Below, in pieces: positions 1-6,458 of a stretch of DNA of 21,942 bases. The notes beneath the pieces were generated by a model, which searched no databases, had not been told where the DNA came from, and saw nothing but the letters and a program-made list of their open reading frames with translations. How positions within the stretch are numbered: position 1 is the stretch's first letter; each line of letters begins with the position of its first letter. This DNA is from CANGYM01 sp044372405 (GTDB lineage: Bacteria; Pseudomonadota; Alphaproteobacteria; JAJTHO01; CANGYM01). Location of the stretch: contig JBILRW010000021.1 in the NCBI GenBank assembly GCA_044372405.1, forward strand, positions 1 to 21,942, read 5' to 3'. The position numbers and the translations under genes are program-made.

Positions 1-20
1 CCAAATATCCTAGCGGGGGC

Positions 21-46
21 TTGGGGGGCGGCAATGAGCCCCCCAA
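21..46. other. GC-rich hairpin, possible terminator of an upstream gene
   Basis: A perfect 9-bp inverted repeat, TTGGGGGGC (21-29) and GCCCCCCAA (38-46), encloses an 8-nt loop. The stem would be very stable. No T-tract follows on either strand, so it is not a textbook intrinsic terminator. Its place at the window edge, ahead of a non-coding stretch and a tRNA gene, would fit the end of a transcription unit to the left. It could also be part of a repetitive element. The structure is seen directly; its role is inference. Confidence 0.4.
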
Positions 47-116
47 TACCAAACCCACACATCATTTTCCCCTTGACCCGAAAGACAGTATCTGGTCCTA
101 TACCCTGATGATGGAA

Positions 117-178
117 TCTACATTCTTCTCTACATTCTTCTCTACATTCTTCTCTACATTCTTCTCTACATTCTTCTC
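117..178. repeat. 12-bp tandem repeat, five perfect copies
   Basis: The unit TCTACATTCTTC occurs five times head to tail with no mismatch (117-176), followed by a partial TC. The array is pyrimidine-rich on the plus strand and ends right where the -35 region of the tRNA-Trp promoter should lie. The unit is a multiple of three, so one frame reads as a repeated Ser-Thr-Phe-Phe peptide. That frame has no ribosome binding site or recognisable protein, and I regard it as non-coding. A sixth copy lies at 8585-8596, upstream of infA. Confidence 0.9.
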
Positions 179-201
179 TGGATTTCCCACGACATCTCAT
201 T

Positions 202-207
202 TATAAT
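202..207 (+). promoter_or_regulatory. -10 box of the tRNA-Trp promoter
   Basis: A perfect TATAAT hexamer lies 13 bp before the first base of tRNA-Trp, the right distance for a start just upstream of the mature 5' end. The best -35 candidate at 17-bp spacing is TGGATT (179-184), a weak match that directly abuts the end of the 12-bp repeat array. The -10 element is convincing; the -35 element is not. Confidence 0.6.
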
Positions 208-220
208 TATTTCCTTTCTT

Positions 221-296
221 AGGGGTGTAGCTCAATTGGTAGAGCGTCGGTCTCCAAAACCGAAGGCTGTGGGTTCGATTCCCTCCGCCCCTGCCA
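221..296 (+). tRNA. tRNA-Trp (CCA anticodon), 3' CCA encoded
   Basis: The sequence folds into a full cloverleaf. The acceptor stem AGGGGTG (221-227) pairs with CGCCCCT (286-292), the D-stem is GCTC/GAGC, and the anticodon stem is TCGGT/ACCGA around the loop CTCCAAA, with anticodon CCA at 254-256. The T-arm is GTGGG-TTCGATT-CCCTC. The discriminator is G293 and the CCA end at 294-296 is encoded. The T-stem has one T-T mismatch (270 against 284), otherwise pairing is clean. In many bacteria tRNA-Trp precedes secE-nusG; here no such genes follow. Confidence 0.97.
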
Positions 297-550
297 GGGA
301 AAAACAGGGTTTTAGGTGCTTTTCTGGTGGAACAAAAAATAAAATGGCACACTGGCGGCACATTTCGCATCAACAAAGCACAATAAAGCCGTGAAGGGCC
401 CTTGCTAAAAATTGCGTAACTCCATGGGTGTTTAGTGCCACGATCTTCCCGTCGCGTTCGTCCATTCACCTTGTTTATTTTATTCTGATCTTTAAGCCAA
501 GCGAATTCTTCGGATACCTAGGGAGTTACAAAAAGTGCACGCTTTCGGAA
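297..550. other. Non-coding interval between tRNA-Trp and moeB
   Basis: I find no credible gene on either strand in these 254 bp. A minus-strand open frame across 197-469 reads through the tRNA antisense and is a familiar spurious translation. The stretch holds two imperfect adjacent copies of a TGGC(A/G)CAC-like word near 345-361 and, at its right end, a 16-bp word (530-545) that recurs inverted near infA. A tRNA 3' flank is a common integration target, but no integrase and no duplicated tRNA end is visible. Confidence 0.5.
530..545 (-). repeat. 16-bp dispersed word, copy 1 (moeB 3' flank)
   Basis: AAAAAGTGCACGCTTT is the exact reverse complement of AAAGCGTGCACTTTTT at 8599-8614. On the minus strand it lies 6-21 nt past the moeB stop and reads AAAG, six bases, CTTTTT: a minimal stem followed by T residues. 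It could therefore be a feeble terminator for moeB, or a copy of a protein-binding site around the palindrome GTGCAC. The identity is seen; the function is unknown. Confidence 0.45.
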
Positions 551-1648
551 TCATACCATTGGGGGCCACCGAATAATGCCCCCTTGTAAATGCGCAATGT
601 TTTGATATCCCATTTTTTTTAAGTGACGGGCCCCCGTTACGCTCCGGATGCCATGCTGACAATACACAACAATGGGGCGTTCAGGGGATAGGGTTTTCAA
701 AGGATTTTCCATGGCTAACAAGTCCCGTAAGGGTATGGCCAGGGCCCCCATGAGGCGGGGAGGCGTTTGCTCACTCAGCTCCCTCACATCAATAAAAACA
801 GGATTGCGGGCCAGGGCTTCGGGGGCGGAAAGACTTTCGATGTCATCCCCCAAAGAACAAAAAGCATCCGCCGTATCCTGTAAAACAATGGTTTCCCTCG
901 GTAAGCTACACACAGAACAGGCGGGATTTTTAGGGATTTTCAGGGTCCTTGTGTTCAGGGTCTGTGCCTCTAACAACCAGAGTTTTCCAACCAAAGGGTG
1001 TAGATTTTTTTGTTCACACCACGTTAACCCTAAAGCCATGTATAGGGCCTGCAGCGCCTGCGCCATCCCCACCATACCCGCCACGGGACCGAGAACGCCG
1101 GCTTCAGCGCAATTAAGAACCGGAATTTTCGGGGGATGAGGGTATAGACAACGATAACAGGGACCACCGGGGGTCCCAAATACAGAAACCTGACCCTCAA
1201 ATCCCAAAACGGAGGCATAAATCAAGGGTTTTTCGTATTTCAGACACGCATCATTAAGCAAATACTTCGTTACAAGATTATCACTGCCATCCAAAACAAT
1301 ATCATAGAGGGGCAAAATCCCCTCCACGGTGGCGCTGTCCAGACGCTGAGGATAGGCAACAATCTTAATATCGCGGTTTACGTGAGAAAGATTTTTTTTA
1401 GCCTTTTCAGTTTTAGACTGGCCAATGTTAGATTCTTTGAATAAAATTTGTCGGTGCAGATTGCTCAGATCCACGACATCGTCATCCACAACGCCCAAAT
1501 GCCCCACGCCCGCAGCTGCCAAATATAACAGTGCGGGAGATCCCAGCCCCCCCGCACCCACGCACAAAATTTTGGCGTTGGCCAGCCGCGCCTGGCCCTC
1601 GGCCCCCAGGGCCGGAAGAATCATTTGTCGGGCGTAACGTTGGGTCAT
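551..1648 (-). CDS. moeB: MoeB/ThiF-type adenylyltransferase fused to a rhodanese domain
   Basis: An E1-like enzyme that adenylates the C-terminal Gly of a ubiquitin-fold sulfur carrier (MoaD or ThiS type), joined to a sulfurtransferase domain that can supply the sulfur. This is the MoeZ/MOCS3/Uba4 architecture. With the start at 1648 (365 aa), GAGGLGS at residues 31-37 forms the nucleotide loop. Zinc cysteine pairs are C164/C167 and C244/C247, and C180 lies in the conserved CAEAGVLGP segment. The rhodanese domain covers about 275-365 with the active-site loop CQHGIRS (C330). The frame is open 12 codons further upstream, but that extension is hydrophobic and unlike the family, whereas TQRYARQ is its usual beginning. 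The ribosome binding site is weak. The gene diverges from rpmB. Whether it serves molybdopterin, thiamine or tRNA thiolation cannot be told, because no carrier gene is adjacent. Confidence 0.93.
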   Translation of the reverse strand: MTQRYARQMILPALGAEGQARLANAKILCVGAGGLGSPALLYLAAAGVGHLGVVDDDVVDLSNLHRQILFKESNIGQSKTEKAKKNLSHVNRDIKIVAYPQRLDSATVEGILPLYDIVLDGSDNLVTKYLLNDACLKYEKPLIYASVLGFEGQVSVFGTPGGPCYRCLYPHPPKIPVLNCAEAGVLGPVAGMVGMAQALQALYMALGLTWCEQKNLHPLVGKLWLLEAQTLNTRTLKIPKNPACSVCSLPRETIVLQDTADAFCSLGDDIESLSAPEALARNPVFIDVRELSEQTPPRLMGALAIPLRDLLAMENPLKTLSPERPIVVYCQHGIRSVTGARHLKKMGYQNIAHLQGGIIRWPPMV

Positions 1649-1692
1649 GGGGTGAATAAAAGGACTCCACCAAAAATAACACATTTTTTCAT

Positions 1693-1721
1693 TTGAACTC
1701 TGTAAAAAAATCCCGTATAAA
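1693..1721 (+). promoter_or_regulatory. Sigma-70 type promoter for rpmB
   Basis: TTGAAC (1693-1698), a 17-bp spacer and TATAAA (1716-1721) give a 4/6 and 5/6 match to the housekeeping consensus at ideal spacing. Transcription would start near 1728, about 30 nt before the rpmB ATG. Placement in the divergent gap between moeB and rpmB supports it. Confidence 0.65.
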
Positions 1722-1758
1722 CGGTCCTCTTTGGAATTTTTTTAGGGGACAGCACGTC

Positions 1759-2055
1759 ATGTCACGGGTTTGCGAATTAACCGGAAAACGGTCCTTGGTG
1801 GGTAACAACGTCAGCCACGCCAACAACAAAACAAAACGGGTGTTTCAGCCCAATTTGATCAAAAAAACTCTGAGGATTGAGGGGCTTAAGCGTTCGTTAT
1901 CCGTGCGTCTTTCCACCCACGCTCTGCGGACCCTGGATAAGGTTGGTGGTTTGGATGCTTATTTGAAAAAGGCCAGTCCGTCAGTTTTATCCGACCGTTT
2001 CAAGGTTTTTCGTTCAGAGTTATTGAAAATTGAGACATCTCAATCTCAGGCTTAG
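1759..2055 (+). CDS. rpmB: 50S ribosomal protein L28
   Basis: L28 is a protein of the large ribosomal subunit. The 98-residue product begins SRVCELTGKR and continues with GNNVSHANNKTKR, the classic L28 signature, and has the longer C-terminal part typical of alphaproteobacterial L28 (shorter in many other phyla). An upstream in-frame TTG would add 22 residues but falls inside the promoter. The ATG at 1759 has AGGGGA at 1744-1749 with 9-nt spacing, so it is the start. An ABC exporter gene follows after 28 bp and is probably co-transcribed. Confidence 0.97.
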   Translation: MSRVCELTGKRSLVGNNVSHANNKTKRVFQPNLIKKTLRIEGLKRSLSVRLSTHALRTLDKVGGLDAYLKKASPSVLSDRFKVFRSELLKIETSQSQA

Positions 2056-2083
2056 TGAAAAAGCACCAGCATAAGGGAACTTT

Positions 2084-3838
2084 GTGAGCCAGCCAAGAGC
2101 CACGCTCTCCCCGTTTTTTTCCCAAGTTTGGCCCTATTTGCGCCCCCATCGCTGGCGATTTTTTCTGGCTATGGCGGCGGTGATTGTCACATCCGGCATT
2201 GTTTTACTGTTTGGTCAAGCGCTGCGTCATTTTGTGGATAAGGGGCTTCACCCCGCTGCCGGGGTTTCCATAACCCCGGCCAGTTTGGGCTTGATGGTGC
2301 TGGTTCTGGCTTTGGCAGGGGCCAGTTTTCTGCGGGCGTATGGGGTGTCCTGGTTGGGGGAGGCCTTTGTTTTGGGGCTCCGTGCGGATGTTCTGAAAAA
2401 TCTTTTGCGTCAGTCCCCACCCTTTTTTGAAACGCTTTCGGTGGGGCAGACGTTATCGCGCCTTAGCAATGATTTAACGCTGCTGCAAACGGTGGTGAGT
2501 ACGGTGATTCCCATTGCGGTACGTAATGGCATCATGGTGCTGGGGGGGTTTGTTTTTTTGTTTGTGACCAGCGTGGAATTGGCCCTGATTATTTTGTTGA
2601 TGGTGCCCTTAATTTTCGGGGTTTTGGCCATTTTTGGAAGCAGCATTCGGGACCAAAGCCGCACGGTTCAGCAGTGTCATGCCGATTGTACGGACTTTGT
2701 TGAGGAATCGTTGCATGGGCTGAAAACGCTTCAGGCGTATACCCAGGAATCCACGCTGTATCAGCGCTATCAGGGACTGATCCAAAATTTGTTTACCCAG
2801 GCCGTTCGGCGCAATGCCCGGCGCAGTATCATGACGTCATCCATTATTTTGATTGTTTTGCTCTCGGTGGTGGGGGTTTTATGGATTGGGGCGCTTCATG
2901 TTCAAGCCGGCACTCTCAGCACCGGGGATTTATCGGCTTTTTTGTTTTATGCTGTGGTGCTGGCGGGATCACTCAATGCCTTTAGCGATATTGGGGGTGA
3001 ACTGCAAAAGGCTGCGGCGGCGGCTGAGCGTTTGTTTTATTTGCGGGATGCCCCCCCGGCCCTTGTGGATGTCCCTTCTCCCGCACCACTACCCAATCCG
3101 GCGGTGCCGGTGGTGTTTTCGGATGTGTGTTTGGCCTATCCCAAATTTCCAGATCGTCAAATTTTGCAGGGGATTTCGTTAACCCTGAATCCGGGGGAAC
3201 ACGTGGCCCTGGTGGGCCTTTCGGGGTCGGGTAAAACATCATTGTTTGATTTGTTATTGCGGTTTTACGCCCCGCAATCGGGCAGCATTACCCTGGCGGG
3301 GGTTCCCATTGAGCAACTCGACGTTTCCGATCTGCGCCGCGCCATTGCCTATGTGCCCCAAGATTCTTTTCTGGTGTCGGCCAGTTTGCAGGATAATATG
3401 ACCTTGTCTCAGCCGTGTGATGGGGAAACCCTGAAAAAAACAGCGGATCATGTGCAGCTGACGTCCTTTATTGCGTCTCATGAGCAAAGTTTTGACACGC
3501 CGGTGGGGCCCCGGGGGCTTCATCTCTCCGGCGGGCAGAAGCAAAAAATCAATTTGTCACGGGCGATTCTGAAGAACGCCGATATTATTTTACTGGACGA
3601 GCCCACGGCGTCCCTGGATGGGTTGTCTGAGGCCCACTTTCTCAGCATTCTCAGCACCGACTGGAAAGACAAAACGGTCTTAATCGCCGCCCACCGCCTG
3701 GCCACCGTTCAAACCATGGACCGTATTTTGGTGATTGACCAGGGCCGCATTATCGATAGTGGCCGCCATGCGGATTTGTATGAACGGTGTTATTTGTATC
3801 GGGATTTGGTGGATACCCAGGTGATTCAGGGGGTATGA
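2084..3838 (+). CDS. ABC exporter, fused membrane and ATPase domains (MsbA/multidrug type)
   Basis: A half-transporter that would work as a homodimer in the inner membrane, exporting lipids or hydrophobic compounds. The N-terminal ~320 residues hold about six membrane spans. The nucleotide-binding domain follows, with Walker A GLSGSGKTS (about residue 377), signature LSGGQKQK (about 480), Walker B IILLDEP (about 500) and the H-loop in AAHR. The length of 584 aa is normal for this family. The start is GTG at 2084, preceded by AAGGGA (2073-2078) with 5-nt spacing. It follows rpmB, and its 3' end overlaps the convergent glycosyltransferase gene by 13 bp. MsbA-like lipid A flipping is possible, but sequence alone does not separate this from multidrug export. 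Confidence 0.93.
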   Translation: MSQPRATLSPFFSQVWPYLRPHRWRFFLAMAAVIVTSGIVLLFGQALRHFVDKGLHPAAGVSITPASLGLMVLVLALAGASFLRAYGVSWLGEAFVLGLRADVLKNLLRQSPPFFETLSVGQTLSRLSNDLTLLQTVVSTVIPIAVRNGIMVLGGFVFLFVTSVELALIILLMVPLIFGVLAIFGSSIRDQSRTVQQCHADCTDFVEESLHGLKTLQAYTQESTLYQRYQGLIQNLFTQAVRRNARRSIMTSSIILIVLLSVVGVLWIGALHVQAGTLSTGDLSAFLFYAVVLAGSLNAFSDIGGELQKAAAAAERLFYLRDAPPALVDVPSPAPLPNPAVPVVFSDVCLAYPKFPDRQILQGISLTLNPGEHVALVGLSGSGKTSLFDLLLRFYAPQSGSITLAGVPIEQLDVSDLRRAIAYVPQDSFLVSASLQDNMTLSQPCDGETLKKTADHVQLTSFIASHEQSFDTPVGPRGLHLSGGQKQKINLSRAILKNADIILLDEPTASLDGLSEAHFLSILSTDWKDKTVLIAAHRLATVQTMDRILVIDQGRIIDSGRHADLYERCYLYRDLVDTQVIQGV

Positions 3839-4995
3839 TTTTTGTTTCTTTTGCCCATCAAATCAAACAAGCCAAACAAAAATCCAACAAAAATAAGCTC
3901 CAATCCCAAAATAATCCCAAAAATAGATACGCTGAATAGCCGCAGGGTTTGAGACGTTTCCAAAGGACCAAAGCCAACATCCTGCCACAAACTAAAGGTG
4001 TGCATCAGTCCAGCAGCCCCCAAAATCATGAGTATTCCCCCCCAAATCGCCCCCGATTCCACAGGATTCACCCATGGTTTTTGACGGGAAGGAGGGATCA
4101 GATGGTTTTGCTCTGCATAGCGGGACGCCAGATGCCCAAACAGTAAAATCTGAAGACCCAAAAACAAAATCATTTGAAACACCATCAGCGTGTGAATATC
4201 CAGAATAATGCCTTGGAAAGATAAGGGTGTGATGGCCAGCACCACCGTCATGATGCCGCCCAACAACGACAAAAAAAGCCCCGGCATCCGGTACAACCAT
4301 CGGGGGCACAGCAGCAGCATAAATTTTAAATGACGCCAGCCATCCCGCCAGGTTCTAAGGTGAGGTGCGCGAGAGCGTCCATCGGGGTGCAAGGTCACGG
4401 GAACCTCACAGGATTTTAGGGTTAGCATGGCCGCCCGGGCGACCATTTCACTGGCAAACTCCATACCGTCGGATTGCAGCGCCATATCCTCAAAGGCTTT
4501 TTTGGTAAAGCCCCGCATCCCGCAGTTGACGTCTTTAAATTTGTGATGGAAAAAAACTTGCCCCAGAACTGTCAAAACAGGCGTGCCCAGATAACGGTGT
4601 AAAAAAGGCATGGCCCCCGGCTTGATCTCTCCCCCACCGGCAGGGAAGCGGCATCCCATGACAAAATCGTGGCCGTTTTTCAGGGCCTCAATAAAACGGG
4701 GAATTTCGCGAAAATCATAACTGTCATCCGCATCCCCCATAATAATATAGGGCGCAGCGGCGGCGGCAATCCCCCCCTGAAGGGCAGCCCCGTACCCCCG
4801 ACGCGCCACAGGCACAACCCGCGCCCCCAAATCCAGGGCGATTTTTTGGGATCCATCAGTGGATCCATTATCCGCCACGATAATTTCGCCCACAATGTTA
4901 TGGGCACGAAAGGTTTCGAGGATTTTTTGAATACATGTTGCCAGGGTTTCTGCCTCATTCAGGCAGGGCATGACAACGGTGACTTCAGGATTCAT
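3826..4995 (-). CDS. Family 2 glycosyltransferase with C-terminal membrane domain
   Basis: A GT-A fold transferase of the polyprenyl-phosphate sugar synthase type, which moves a sugar from a nucleotide donor to a lipid carrier or glycolipid at the inner membrane. Of 389 aa, residues 1-230 are catalytic: TVVMPCLNE near the N-terminus, ADNGSTDGS (41-49), the metal-binding DAD in GDADD (87-91), then GCRF and DVNCGMRGF further on. The remainder has about four membrane helices and ends in a basic tail. The ATG at 4995 overlaps the galE stop as ATGA, indicating translational coupling. An ATG five codons earlier (5010) is also possible. Genomic pairing with galE suggests a UDP-hexose donor, but this is inference. 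The exact acceptor is unknown. Confidence 0.9.
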   Translation of the reverse strand: MNPEVTVVMPCLNEAETLATCIQKILETFRAHNIVGEIIVADNGSTDGSQKIALDLGARVVPVARRGYGAALQGGIAAAAAPYIIMGDADDSYDFREIPRFIEALKNGHDFVMGCRFPAGGGEIKPGAMPFLHRYLGTPVLTVLGQVFFHHKFKDVNCGMRGFTKKAFEDMALQSDGMEFASEMVARAAMLTLKSCEVPVTLHPDGRSRAPHLRTWRDGWRHLKFMLLLCPRWLYRMPGLFLSLLGGIMTVVLAITPLSFQGIILDIHTLMVFQMILFLGLQILLFGHLASRYAEQNHLIPPSRQKPWVNPVESGAIWGGILMILGAAGLMHTFSLWQDVGFGPLETSQTLRLFSVSIFGIILGLELIFVGFLFGLFDLMGKRNKNHTP

Positions 4996-5975
4996 AGGGT
5001 TTCTTCCCATAACAAAGCATGCTGACAGATGGTTTTTATATCATCATAGAGAGGTTTCCAGGCAAGAAGATTCCGAAGGCGCGTGGCATCCGCCACCAAA
5101 CAATCGGGATCGCCGCGACGCCGGGGGGCTTCCTCAACGGTAAAGGGGCGCAGAGACTGCATCACCTCAATAATCTCCCGCACGGAAAATCCATGACTGT
5201 ATCCGACATTCAGGGTTTGAGAGTCCCCGCCCGCCCGTAAATACGTCAAAAGCTGAACATGCGCCCCCGCCAGATCCGATACGTGCACATAGTCCCGAAC
5301 ACAGGTTCCATCGGGCGTTTGGTAATCTGTGCCGTAAATGGATAAGGATTTTCGTTTACCACAGGCGGCTTCCGCCGCCATTTTTATCAAATGGGTACTG
5401 ATGTTTCCCCTCTGACCCAGGCGCATGTCAGGATCCGCCCCCGCCACATTAAAATACCGCAAACATCCATAGCGCAGTGTGGGGTCCGCCAGGGCAAGGT
5501 CCTGAAGCGCCCATTCCAAAACCAGTTTTGAGCGTCCATAGGGGCTGATGGGCTGTGTCAGGGCGGTTTCGGGTATGGGGATGCTTGCAGGATGCCCATA
5601 AACGGCGGCGGTGGAGCTAAACAAAAAACGCCGGATGCCGGCATGATAGGCTGTTCTTAAAAAAGATAGGCTTTCTTCGGTGTTGTTTTGGTAATACAGC
5701 AGGGGATTTTGAAACGATTCCGAAACAATGATGGATCCCGCGCAGTGAATGATGCTTTCAGGGGCATGTTCCTTGATCAGGGCAGAGACAGCCACAGAAT
5801 CTCCCACGGCGGCTTTATAAAAAGGGACACCGGGCAACAGGGCCTCAGAACTCCCATTGGATAAATCATCCAAAACAACGGGATGATACCCCGACTTTAA
5901 CAGAGACAGAACGATATGAGAGCCGATATAGCCCGCCCCCCCCGTGACAAGGACTGTTTTTAATGGTTTAGGCAT
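4992..5975 (-). CDS. galE: UDP-glucose 4-epimerase
   Basis: Interconverts UDP-glucose and UDP-galactose (or the N-acetyl forms) using tightly bound NAD, supplying sugars for surface polysaccharide. It is an extended short-chain dehydrogenase fold: TGGAGYIGS (residues 11-19) binds NAD, S120-S121-T122 lies in the catalytic serine/threonine stretch before AAVYG, and Y146 and K150 form the YxxxK pair. The 327-aa length is normal. Two ATGs compete: 5981, which overlaps the previous stop as TAATG, and 5975. The GGAG motif lies 2 nt before the first and 8 nt before the second, so I chose 5975. It lies between the small membrane protein and the glycosyltransferase in a tightly packed operon. Confidence 0.95.
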   Translation of the reverse strand: MPKPLKTVLVTGGAGYIGSHIVLSLLKSGYHPVVLDDLSNGSSEALLPGVPFYKAAVGDSVAVSALIKEHAPESIIHCAGSIIVSESFQNPLLYYQNNTEESLSFLRTAYHAGIRRFLFSSTAAVYGHPASIPIPETALTQPISPYGRSKLVLEWALQDLALADPTLRYGCLRYFNVAGADPDMRLGQRGNISTHLIKMAAEAACGKRKSLSIYGTDYQTPDGTCVRDYVHVSDLAGAHVQLLTYLRAGGDSQTLNVGYSHGFSVREIIEVMQSLRPFTVEEAPRRRGDPDCLVADATRLRNLLAWKPLYDDIKTICQHALLWEETL

Positions 5976-5980
5976 TAACA

Positions 5981-6445
5981 TTACTCCGACACCACATCCT
6001 GGCCCCATTGATCCAGCAGTTGATCCTGGGTGCGTTTAAGATCATGAATTTTTCCCTGAAAATTCCAGCGCAGGGTTTTAATGACAAATTTAGGGGTGAT
6101 GGCATGAATCCCATAGCCCACGGCCGCCCCCATATAGATCATCAACCAATACCAGGGGCTTTGTAAATAGGGCATGGCGTACCCCAGGTTTTGCCCCATA
6201 GGGAGAATATCTTTAATCACCAAAAAAATACACGTAAGGTTTGTTAAACCAACCGTGTACCCCAGGGATTTACTGGGGTTATTATCCCGATACCAGGCCA
6301 CAAGCGTAGGGAGCGACCCAAACAACGCCATCACAAACGCCGCAAAAGAAACCACGCCCGTGGCTAAAAGGATGAGAAAAAAAAGAATCTTAACCAATCG
6401 ATTGCGTTTTTTATAGGAGTCTGCTTTGTTTTTGGTTTTAGCCAT
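5981..6445 (-). CDS. Small membrane protein of unknown function, partner of the pseudokinase gene
   Basis: I do not recognise a named family. The 154-residue product has a very basic N-terminus (KTKNKADSYKKRNR), a long hydrophobic segment at about 17-45, further spans at about 61-80 and 97-115, and a charged helical tail from about 120 that is likely cytoplasmic. The frame is open for 73 codons upstream of 6445, but that part overlaps the preceding gene. The ATG at 6445 has AAGGGA 6 nt before it. It starts 13 bp after the pseudokinase-like gene and its stop touches galE, so all four genes are probably one transcript. A role at the membrane with the anchored pseudokinase is inferred from position only. 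Confidence 0.8.
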   Translation of the reverse strand: MAKTKNKADSYKKRNRLVKILFFLILLATGVVSFAAFVMALFGSLPTLVAWYRDNNPSKSLGYTVGLTNLTCIFLVIKDILPMGQNLGYAMPYLQSPWYWLMIYMGAAVGYGIHAITPKFVIKTLRWNFQGKIHDLKRTQDQLLDQWGQDVVSE

Positions 6446-6458
6446 GGAGGATCCCTTT

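Noticed and set aside
21..206. 61-aa open frame containing repeated STFF
   Set aside because: It arises from a 12-bp tandem repeat in frame. It has no Shine-Dalgarno, overlaps the GC hairpin and runs into the tRNA promoter.
197..469. Minus-strand 90-aa open frame across the tRNA-Trp gene
   Set aside because: It is the antisense translation of the tRNA (GGGNRTHSLRFWRPTLYQL stretch), a well-known spurious product, and has no ribosome binding site.
297..550. Integrated element or attachment site next to tRNA-Trp
   Set aside because: No integrase, no duplicated tRNA 3' end and no change of gene content was found. Only short imperfect direct repeats are present.
566..586. GGGGGC...GCCCCC hairpin at the moeB 3' end as a terminator
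   Set aside because: The stem lies inside the last codons of moeB and on the minus strand is followed by AATGGTATG, not a T-tract. It is probably coincidental in a genome rich in G and C runs.
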